A stretch of 64,000 bases of DNA from NCBI GenBank assembly GCA_963820395.1, contig CAWGAE010000006.1, positions 134,951 through 198,950 on the forward strand, written 5' to 3'. Every line of letters starts with the position of its first letter. The stretch's first letter is position 1. Source of the stretch: DATFVJ01 sp963820395 (GTDB lineage: Bacteria; Actinomycetota; Actinomycetes; Streptosporangiales; Streptosporangiaceae). The position numbers were made by a program, and so were the translations under genes. The notes below the pieces were generated by a model. That model had not been told where the DNA came from. It was given only the letters and a program-made list of their open reading frames with translations, and did not search any database. Positions 57,161 through 64,000 of the stretch are shown here, piece after piece.

Positions 57161-57651
57161 TGCTATCTCCCCTGTACAGGACTTGCGGGCGCAGCAAGCG
57201 ATCGCGCCCGCGCGGCGATGTCCCGCGCCCACGCGACCAGCCCGCCGTGTGCGGTCGGGGCCTGGTCCAGCCCCGGAATCTCCTCGGCCACCTGATCTCC
57301 TTCCGGCCAGTTCTTCCTCACGCGGCTGGAATGCCAGCGCGCCCCGTGGTCACCGCGGCTCCCGGGGCCGTACCTCAGCCAGCAGCCCTTGGCACAAGAC
57401 CGCCGCCCCCTTGGGCAGGACGGTTCCGGGCAAGGCCAAGGCCCGAGCCCATGACGGTAGGCGACACGGCGCACGAACCCCAGCCGCTCGCGGTATGCCC
57501 CGGCCCCGTATTCGTCGCCGACCAGCCGGGCTCGGTCATCTTGCGGGCCGCCTCATCGATGCCCGTGCGCAACCCGGCTGCGAAATCTCCCACGGCATCT
57601 CGTCCGCCCAGCCCGAGCCAGGCCAGCTCCACGACCTAACAGAAGCATTCT
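57161..57651 (-). other. Gap upstream of PEPCK with doubtful coding texture
   Basis: About 490 bases. Minus-strand runs such as QVAEEIPGLDQAPTAHGGLV and RDAVGDFAAGLRTGIDEAAR look protein-like but lie in different frames, lack starts and match nothing I know. The PEPCK promoter should be here. Confidence 0.35.
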
Positions 57652-58583
57652 CTATGCAATTAACAATTCATGCAATACCTCCCAGCCGGCCGACGCTCCA
57701 TTCGCGCCGGGGGCCCGGCCCTCAGCGGGGTCAGCCGACGGCATCCTGGACGGCGGCGGCAGGCCCGGCCGGACCTCGATCTCCTCCAGCCGCCACCCGG
57801 GGGCAACGCGGACCATGTCCAGGAAGCTCACGATCGCCGGGTGCAGGGCGAGCACCCCCATCCGGCTGCCGCTCACGTCGTAGGGCGAGACCACATGGTC
57901 AGCGCCGGCCCGGCGCAGCGTGTCCGCTGACTCGGGATCGGAGGCCCTGGCGACGATGGTCAGCTGAGGGTTTATCGCGCGGGCGGTCAGCGTGGTGTAG
58001 ACGTTGATCGCGTCGAAGTCCACAGCACACAACAGCCCGCTGGCCTGCTCCACGCCGGCGCGGCGCAGCACGGCCTCCTGGGTGGGGTCGCCAGCCAGGT
58101 GGGGGACGGGACGCCGTCCCCGCGCAGCTGCGTCACCGCAGCCCGGCCGACCCGGCCGTAGGCGCAGACGATGTAATGGCCGCGCATCCGGCCCAGCAAC
58201 GCATCCATCCGCTTCCTCCGCAGCCAGATCGCCAGTTCCACCAGCTGGGTGAACGCGCTGAGAGCGGCCGCCAGGGCGACCACGCCGAGCGCCAGCAGCG
58301 GGATCGTGAACATCTTTCCCGCCGCGTCCAGCGGGTGCACCTCGCCGTATCCCACGGTGGTGAGCGTGATAACGGTCATGTAGAACGCGTCCAGCAGCCC
58401 CCAGCCCTCAACCACCTTGTAGCCGGCCGACCCGTAGGCCACCGCCACGGCCACCAGCACCAGGGGCAGCCGCAGTCTGGCGAACAAGCCCGCCCGCCGC
58501 ACCCGACGCCACCCCCTCTGGACCAGGACAACGAGCATGACCCAGACACCAGGAACATAGCCCCGGCGATGGGCCGCTGACAC
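57652..58583 (-). pseudogene. Potassium channel with TrkA-N (RCK) domain, frameshifted
   Basis: Two membrane helices enclose the selectivity filter: YGSAGYKVVEGWGLLDAFYM, TVITLTTVGYGEVHPLDAAG and IPLLALGVVALAAALSAFTQ. The RCK domain starts HYIVCAYGRVGRAAVTQLRG (GxGxxG-like). A frame change near 58110, with about 20 residues missing, precedes LAGDPTQEAVLRRAGVEQAS and LLCAVDFDAINVYTTLTARA. The C-terminus continues to ALHPAIVSFLDMVRVAPGWR and then degrades. It was a two-helix ligand-gated K+ channel; now only the pore half is translated correctly. Confidence 0.82.
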
Positions 58584-59078
58584 GCCCGCGCGCCGCCCGG
58601 GGACCCCGCCCGCCTGCCGCCGTCACCCGTCCCTGCCCCGCCCGGCCGCACCCCCCGCCCACGGGCACCGGCGCGGCGGGATCCCTGCGCAGGGCCGTGT
58701 GAGCCGCATCCCTGCCGGGACCGGGAAGCGCGGCGGGGCCTGGAGGGAGCATGACAGCCGCCCGGGCCCACTGAAGAACGTCAGGGGCTACCAGGGCATG
58801 CGGCAGCCGTCGGCGTCGATGACGTTCACCCAGAACTCGTCGCCGGCGCCGGGATGCTCGCCGAGGCCGCGCGGACAAGCCGCGCACCTGCTCCCGGGTA
58901 CGCAGGTACTCACCGGCGCCCTCCAGGATCGCCAGGTCGGGCGGGACCTCGGTGCCACCGCCATCGCTGGCCGGGCCGGGTGCGGACCACGATGTACCCG
59001 GCGATGCTGGTCAGGCATGGAGGTGACGCGCGTGTCGCAGGACCTGCTGACGCGCATCTCCCCTCCTCCGTCAACCAG
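58584..59078 (+). other. Gap between channel remnant and ArsR operator
   Basis: About 500 bases without a supportable gene. A minus-strand piece EVPPDLAILEGAGEYLRTRE has coding texture but no start or family. Confidence 0.35.
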
Positions 59079-59094
59079 TTGCTAAGATTAGCAA
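59079..59094 (+). promoter_or_regulatory. Palindromic operator, probably for ArsR
   Basis: TTGCTAA-GA-TTAGCAA is a perfect 7+2+7 inverted repeat 125 bases before the ArsR start. AT-rich palindromes with TTAGCAA half sites are usual ArsR-family operators. It probably serves autoregulation, and any gene once divergent from it. Confidence 0.65.
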
Positions 59095-59218
59095 TTGCTG
59101 AGCCTGGTGACGAGGGCTGGGGGGCCGTTATCAGGGATGATGGGCTGCATGAGGTGAGACCATCAGGCGATCCAGGCCCTGAGGGACACGGGTGGATGGG
59201 CGCTAGGAGGCTGCCTAG

Positions 59219-59557
59219 GTGAGCACGCCGCTGTACCAGCTGAAGGCGGACTTCTTCAAGACGCTGGGCCATCCCGCCCGGATCCGGGTGCTGGAACTGC
59301 TCAGCGACCGCGAGCACGCGGTCGCGGAGATGCTCCCGCAGGTCGGCATCGAGCCGGCGCACCTGTCGCAGCAGCTGGCGGTGCTGCGCCGCGCGAACCT
59401 GGTGACATCCCGCAAGGAAGGCTCCACCGTCTACTACTCGCTGGCCAGCCCGCACGTCGCCGACCTGCTGGCGGTGGCCCGGCTGATCCTCACCGGGGTG
59501 CTGTCCGGGCAGGCCGAGCTGCTCAACGACCTGCGCGCCTCGGCCGGCTCCGGCTGA
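59219..59557 (+). CDS. ArsR-family winged-helix repressor
   Basis: 112 residues from GTG 59219 with AGGAGG nine bases upstream. YQLKADFFKTLGHPARIRVL, then ELLSDREHAVAEMLPQVGIE, AHLSQQLAVLRRANLVTSRK (recognition helix) and EGSTVYYSLASPHVADLLAV (wing). The usual ELCVCD metal-binding Cys motif is absent (LSDREHAVAEML), so it may sense redox state, a small molecule or another metal site. Relatives of this type often sit beside sulfate/anion transporter genes; none is here. The operator at 59079-59094 points to autoregulation. Confidence 0.88.
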   Translation: MSTPLYQLKADFFKTLGHPARIRVLELLSDREHAVAEMLPQVGIEPAHLSQQLAVLRRANLVTSRKEGSTVYYSLASPHVADLLAVARLILTGVLSGQAELLNDLRASAGSG

Positions 59558-59857
59558 CACCCCGCGCACGGCTGCGGCAGGCACCCCGCACGCGTAGTGG
59601 CCACCCCCCGAGAATATGGCCGATAACAACGCCTACGACATCCACCTGTCCGCGCAGAATGCCCACATCTGGACGACCAGCATCTTGATCGGCACCGAGC
59701 CGACGCCCGCCCAATCATCGGCAGGCCGTTTATGCGAGCCGACTGAGATCGCTGTCACTCAACGGATCTTACCCATCTGCCGATTAGTGCGGAGTGAAAC
59801 CCGTAGGCGCGGCGGCCGCGCGGCACCAGAAGGTAGGCTTCGAGGGACTGAGCGGCA
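59558..59857 (+). other. Gap of 300 bases
   Basis: No supportable gene; a short plus-strand frame from 59616 lacks any family signal. Confidence 0.35.
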
Positions 59858-60730
59858 ATGAGCGTATGGAAAGCCAGTGGTTCTGAAGGTGGTTCGGTGC
59901 CCCCTGTCTGCGGCGAAAAGACTGGTTCTTACGTGCTTGGTCACTCCCAGTGCGAGCTTGATCGTCTGCGGTCCCAGGCGCAGCTGGTGGCGCCGTTCAC
60001 GCGGCAACTGCTGCTCGATGCGGGGATCGTTCGCGGTATGCGGGTACTCGACGTAGGAAGCGGTGCGGGCGATGTCGCGTTCCTGGCCGGAGAGCTAGTT
60101 GGACGGACGGGGGAAGTGATAGGCACCGACGTCTCAGCAGCAGCAATCGCCGCGGCGACCGAAGCCGCCCGAGCACGGTCTGCGGCGAACGTTGGATTCG
60201 TCAAAGCTGATCCCACCGACATGTTCTTCGAGAAGCCGTTCGACGCCGTCATCGGCCGTTACGTGTTGTTGTTTGCCGCTGATCGCGGCGGCACGCTCGC
60301 GCGACTGCTGCGCCATCTGAGGCCTGGAGGTGTCGTCGCTTTCCACGAGCCGGACTGGAGTTTCGTCCGCTCCGTTCCAGGTGCCTCGACCTACGACCGT
60401 TGCTGCCAATGGATTGTCGAGACATGGCGCCTGGCCGGCACGCCGAATGACATGGCCGACCAGCTGCACGCGGCATTCCTCGCCGCGGGGCTACCCGCGC
60501 CCGTGATGCGGATGCAGACGCACATCGGCGCGGGCGGCGGGATTGAATGGTGGCTCGAGGCCGTCGCGGACCTCGTCGCTAGCTTGCTTCCAGCTATGGA
60601 GCGATTCGGCATCACGACCGCGACTGAAGCCGACGTGGCCACGTTGGCTAATCGCTTGAGCAACGAGGTCAAGTCCACGACGAGCGTGATCATCGGACGT
60701 GCCGAAGTCGGTGCATGGTCACGCCTCTGA
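59858..60730 (+). CDS. SAM-dependent methyltransferase
   Basis: 290 residues from ATG 59858 with GAGGG eleven bases upstream. The N-terminal YVLGHSQCELDRLRSQAQLV, typical of one actinobacterial methyltransferase group, leads to motif I MRVLDVGSGAGDVAFLAGEL (61-80). EVIGTDVSAAAIAAATEAAR, VGFVKADPTDMFFEKPFDAV and the post-III block RHLRPGGVVAFHEPDWSFVR follow. The C-terminal part (THIGAGGGIEWWLEAVADLV) would hold the substrate, which is unknown. Complete and intact; a transposon sits just 30 bases beyond its stop without touching it. Confidence 0.88.
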   Translation: MSVWKASGSEGGSVPPVCGEKTGSYVLGHSQCELDRLRSQAQLVAPFTRQLLLDAGIVRGMRVLDVGSGAGDVAFLAGELVGRTGEVIGTDVSAAAIAAATEAARARSAANVGFVKADPTDMFFEKPFDAVIGRYVLLFAADRGGTLARLLRHLRPGGVVAFHEPDWSFVRSVPGASTYDRCCQWIVETWRLAGTPNDMADQLHAAFLAAGLPAPVMRMQTHIGAGGGIEWWLEAVADLVASLLPAMERFGITTATEADVATLANRLSNEVKSTTSVIIGRAEVGAWSRL

Positions 60731-60849
60731 GGCCTTGCCCTCGGTGCCCCACACCACGCCAGGGGTGGGGTCAAAGTAGGTTGTAATGCTTGCTGAGCTG
60801 TGGTTATTGCCTTGGCTGGGGTTTGTGGTTTGCGTGGTATGACGGCCTG

Positions 60850-62729
60850 GTGACTGATGAGCGAGATGTTCCTGGTGAGCTGAGGGTCCGCCTTGTCCGC
60901 GAGGACGAGGTGGCCTGGTACAACGCGTTGATGGCGGAGCACCACAGCCTGGGGGTGGCGGCGTCGGGCCGGGTGCTGCGGTACGTCGCGAAGCCGGCGG
61001 GGTTCCGCTGGTGCTGGGCACGTTCGGGTCGGCGGCGTGGCGGGTGCCGGTGCGCGATGACCTCATCGGCTGGGACGGGCAGCAGCGGGCGGCGCGGCTG
61101 GAGCGGGTGTGCGCGAATCAGCGGCTGTGCGTGCTCCGGCCGCCTCCGGGGTGCCGCACGCCGCGTCGCGGGCCCTGGCCAGCATGCTGCGCCGCCTGCC
61201 TGCCGACCATCTGCAGGCATTCGGGGTGCGGCTGGTTGCCGTCGAGTCGTTCACCGACCCAGCCACGCACGCGGGGACGGTGTACAAGGCGTGCGGGTTC
61301 ACCGCGGCCGGGGCGACGGCCGGGTACGGCAGGTCCCGCGGCCGGGACCATTACGTGCATCACGGCCGGCCGAAGACGTGCTGGCTGCGGGAGCTGGCGC
61401 CTGGCGGCCTGGCGGCGCTGAAGGCGGGCTTCGACTCCCCGGCGCTGACCGGGCGGCGCGGCCCGGACTTCAACGCCCTTGACGTCGGCGGGGAGCGCGG
61501 GCTGCTGGGCTACCTGGGCAAGGTAGCCGACCACCGCAAGCCGAAGGGAGTCCGGCACGGCCTGGCGGCGATCCTGACCGTGGTCGCGGTGGCCCGGCTG
61601 TCGGGGGCGGACTCGCTGACGCGGCCGCGCAGTTCGCGGCGACCATGCCGCAAGAGGCGCTGCGCCGCTGCGGGATCCGGTACAACAAGCGGCTAGGCCG
61701 GCAGGTGCCGCCCAGCTTCAAGACGATCAAGCGGGCCGTGACGGCGGTCGACGCGAAAGCCGCCGATGAGCAGCTGTGCGCCTGGCTGCGGGCCGAGGCC
61801 GCCGCGGGCCGGCTGGACTGGCGGCACATCGCCGTCGACGGCAAGACCATGCGCGGCGCGGCCCGGCCCGACGGCACCGCCCGCACCTGCTGTCCGCCTA
61901 CGACGTCAGCGCCGGCACCGTCCTGGGCCAGGCCGAGGTCGACGGCAAGACCAACGAGATCACCTGCTTCGTCCCGCTGCTGCAGGCCATCCTCGACGGC
62001 CGCGGAGCCGTCCGCGGCAGCGACGGCAGCGGCGCACGGCAGCGGGCACAGCAGCAGCAGCAGCAGCAGCAGAAGAAGAAGAAGAAAGCGGGGACCAGGA
62101 GCTGGTCATCGTGACGGCGGACGCGATGCACACCCAGGCCGGGCACGTGGAAGCGATGAACGCCCTCGGCGTGGCCTGGATCCTCACCCTCAAGGACAAC
62201 CAGCCCGGCCTGTACGCCGCGGCCGACGCCTGGAACTGGGAAGACGAGCCCGTCCTGCACGCCACCAGCGAGATCAGCCGCAGCCGGCACGAGGTTCGCA
62301 CCATCCGTGTCACCAGCCAGATTCCTGACCTGATCAGGGAACGCCTCCCCAGCACGCACAGCTCGCGCTCATCGAGCGGTACCGTCACCCCGTCCGCGGC
62401 CGGGAGGCCGCGGACGCCTGCCGCGCCGCCGGAGACGAGGCCCCCATCGCCTGCGCGCAGTCATACCGCACGAAACTGTCCTGCGAGACCGTCCTGGCCG
62501 TCACCGCGCTCACCCCCGGCCAGGCGGCTCCGCCTTCCTCCTCGAACACAACCGCGACCACTGGGCCATCGAGAACGGCCTGCACCACCGCCGCGACGTC
62601 ACCCTCGGCGAAGACGCCTCCCGGCTCCGCGCAGGCCGGTCCTGGCAGCTGTTCGCCGCCCTCGGCAACCTCACCGTCAGCGTCCTCAACGCCCGGCCAC
62701 CGCAACCACGCCGCCGCCCGGCGCCATAG
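60850..62729 (+). pseudogene. DruA-like (DUF4338) domain fused to ISAs1 transposase, many frameshifts
   Basis: From GTG 60850: DVPGELRVRLVREDEVAWYN, HHSLGVAASGRVLRYVA, AAWRVPVRDDLIGWDGQQRA, then LQAFGVRLVAVESFTDPATH, GTVYKACGFTAAGATAGYGR and HHGRPKTCWLRELA. This is DUF4338 (Druantia DruA-like). The ISAs1 part follows: YLGKVADHRKPKGVRHGLAA, HIAVDGKTMRGAARPDG (Asp), VIVTADAMHTQAGHVEAMNA (Asp) and DHWAIENGLHHRRDVTLGED (Glu). At least five frame changes (near 61000, 61150, 61620, 61880, 62090 and later). A (CAG)8(AAG)4 tract lies between the two Asp blocks. Confidence 0.82.
62049..62087 (+). repeat. Trinucleotide repeat (CAG)8(AAG)4AAA
   Basis: Eight CAG units (62049-62072) are followed by four AAG and one AAA. 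In the transposase frame they would add eight Gln and five Lys to the loop between the catalytic Asp residues. Confidence 0.95.
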
Positions 62730-62853
62730 GCCTGGGACCGCACGGCCTGCGCGCCCTCAAACTGCTCGGCCTGTAACCCCAGAAAGAGATCAAACCGTAA
62801 CACCCCAGCCAAACCCCGGGTACCGGCTTTGACCCCAGCCCTGCACACCACGC

Positions 62854-63156
62854 AGCCTTGGCGATGGTCGCCGGCGACGGAGCACTCGGGTTCTGGAAGG
62901 CGCTGCGCGATGTGTTTCCCGAGACGAGGGAACAGCGCTGCTGGTTCCATAAAATCGCAAACGTTCTCGGCGCGCTGCCGAAGTCCGCGCACCCGGGTGC
63001 GAAGAAGGCCCTGGCAGAAATCTGGAACGCCGAGGACAAGGACAAGGCGCGTAAGGCCGTCAAGGCGTTCGCCGCTGCCTACGGCGCGAAGTTCCCCAAG
63101 GCCGTCGCGAAGATCACGGGCGATGAAGAGGAGCTGCTCGCGTTCTACGACTACCC
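62854..63156 (+). pseudogene. IS256-family transposase internal fragment
   Basis: LAMVAGDGALGFWKALRDVF, then REQRCWFHKIANVLGALPKS, AHPGAKKALAEIWNAEDKDK and KITGDEEELLAFYDYP cover the second catalytic Asp (VAGDGALGFW) and the region after it. It is open for 100 codons, then interrupted by the IS at 63157. A different subgroup from the copy at 21886-23126. Confidence 0.85.
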
Positions 63157-64000
63157 TGTGGGGTTCCAGAACTCGGCCACCAGTCTTAACCTGGGCTTCT
63201 ACGCGGCCCGCTCGTATTCGTTGAGGAGGCCACCGGGGACCGGGCAGGCGCTTGACCTGCTCGTGGGAGAGGTCGGCGGCGGGGTGGTCGGCCCGGGCGG
63301 GCGGAGCTGGCGGCTGCGGTGGGGGCGTCATTCCCGTTGTAGCGGGCCTCGTACTGGGCCAGAACCGCCCGCAGATGTCGCTCACCGAAGATCAGCATCC
63401 GGTCGGTCACCTCCGTCCGGGCGGTGAGCACAAACCTTTCGGCATAGGCGTTCGCCCGAGGGCTCCGAGGCGGGTGTGTAGCGGCCTCGATAGAAGCACG
63501 GCGAGGACCGCGTCGAAGGATCCGGTGAACTGCCCAGGCCGGTCAGCAGACCAGGAACCGACAAGCCCGCGGCCCGATCACCGAGGTCCATCAGGAGATT
63601 CCGGGATCTGCTGGGTAGTCCGCCGGCCCGTCCGGGTTCGCGGTCACCCCGAGGATGTGCACGTAGCGGCTGCCGACCTCAATCACGAACAGGCAGTACA
63701 AGCGGCGGAGCGTCACGGCGCAGTCCACGTGAAAGAAGTCGGCCGCAAGCATCGTCGAGGCTTGGGAGTGGCACAAACTGCCGCCACCTCGTATCGGTGT
63801 GCCGTTTCGGCGCCGGGGGATCCGCAACGCCTTGAGGACCCGGCGGATCGTGGACGCGCTAGCCGGGTGGCCGAGTTGGGCCGCCGCCCTGGATCCGCTG
63901 GTACCCCCAGCCGGTGTTATCGGTGGCGAGCCGCTGGATCAGCGCGGTGATCTCGGCGCTGACCGGCGGCCGGCCTGTCTGGCGCGGGTAGGTCCATTTC
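63157..64000 (-). mobile_element. Second copy of the 44-kb IS3-like element, running off the window
   Basis: Starts TGTGGGGTTCCAGAACTCGG at 63157, inside the IS256 fragment. From there the sequence parallels the right end of the element at 44081-45271 (conserved GCCGCGTAGAAGCCCAG around the transposase stop) to the window edge. Confidence 0.8.
63199..64000 (-). pseudogene. IS3-like transposase, frameshifted and cut by the window edge
   Basis: From the edge: KWTYPRQTGRPPVSAEITAL, RLATDNTGWGYQRIQG, a frame change near 63890, TMLAADFFHVDCAVTLRRLY (Asp), GSRYVHILGVTANPDGP, further frame changes near 63610 and 63470, then LTARTEVTDRMLIFGERHLR. It is closely similar to the intact protein at 44161-45228 but broken in several places. 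Confidence 0.85.

Larger units (their letters stand above)
60760..62843 (+). mobile_element. ISAs1-type element with DruA-like cargo domain, inverted repeats and 10-bp target duplication
   Basis: Ends CAGGGGTGGGGTCAAAGTAG (60760) and, reverse-complemented, CAGGGCTGGGGTCAAAGCCG (62843) are near-perfect inverted repeats. CACACCACGC flanks the element at 60750-60759 and 62844-62853. Length 2084 bp. It landed between the methyltransferase stop and an IS256 remnant. Confidence 0.88.

Noticed and set aside
56012..57295. 427-codon plus-strand frame
   Set aside because: Antisense of PEPCK.
60850..61480. A Druantia defence locus
   Set aside because: The DruA-like domain is fused to a transposase and frameshifted, and no other Druantia genes are present.

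Overview
The window is high-GC DNA (apart from a few AT-richer islands) with GTG/TTG starts, strong GGAGG ribosome sites and actinobacterial families (EspR-like and MmyB-like regulators, LLM/F420-type oxidoreductase, GTP-dependent PEPCK, DUF3040, AICE/plasmid replication genes). It comes from an actinomycete; I cannot place it to genus. Its main character is that of a graveyard. I recognise remnants of at least twelve transposase families (IS1182, ISAs1, IS1634, IS4, IS256, NF041680/IS701-like, IS66, Tn3, IS110, IS5, IS630, IS3-like), a group II intron reverse transcriptase, five or more tyrosine recombinase fragments and pieces of actinomycete integrative/conjugative elements. Between them lie host genes, most truncated or frameshifted. 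Intact genes with correct starts and ribosome sites sit among them, so the decay is not simply poor sequence, although some single-base indels could be errors.

Layout. 0-3.2 kb: a Baeyer-Villiger monooxygenase split by a complete IS1182-type element with a CTAG target duplication. 3.4-6.1 kb: transposase scraps, a broken Lon-like/WD40 protein and a truncated SDR. 6.1-8.3 kb: an RpiB-family isomerase and an EspR-like regulator. 8.9-12.1 kb: integrase scraps, an NAD(P)-binding oxidoreductase, TspO and a broken regulator. 12.3-15.7 kb: a redox cluster (truncated alcohol dehydrogenase, DUF2255, frameshifted cupin, two intact aldo/keto reductases). 16-19 kb: small conserved proteins, an intact methyltransferase and N- or C-terminal stubs. 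19.3-23.2 kb: decayed NF041680 and IS256 transposases. 24-28 kb: an Acg-type nitroreductase in several pieces, IS66, a CapA stub and a broken ATP-grasp gene. 28.5-38 kb: a mosaic of Tn3, IS1182, IS110, IS5 and integrases, a tRNA-Lys 3-prime end (attachment-site remnant) and an AICE membrane gene.

38.5-41.2 kb: an intact site-2 protease with CBS domains, then a chimeric reading frame joining a CHAD domain to headless glucose-6-phosphate dehydrogenase. 41.4-45.4 kb: conjugative/replicative debris (replication-relaxation, prim-pol, coupling ATPase pieces in the wrong order), a group II intron RT cut by a complete IS3-like element, and a PAS stub. 46-52.5 kb: IS66 and IS630 remnants, a USP stub, and a duplicated secreted transglycosylase-like gene with a long conserved leader around a DUF3040 gene. 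52.5-55 kb: inhibitor I36 stub, transposase pieces and a GT5 glycogen-synthase stub.

55.3-60.7 kb is the healthiest host stretch: intact PEPCK, a broken potassium channel, an ArsR regulator with a clear operator and an intact methyltransferase. 60.76-62.84 kb is an ISAs1-type element carrying a DruA-like (DUF4338) N-terminal part, with inverted repeats and a 10-bp target duplication. The window ends in an IS256 fragment interrupted by a second, decayed copy of the 44-kb IS. Few genes here work together; the exceptions are the aldo/keto reductase pair and ArsR with its operator. An Acg-like nitroreductase, a USP stub and a Rip3-like protease hint at a former dormancy/hypoxia gene set.
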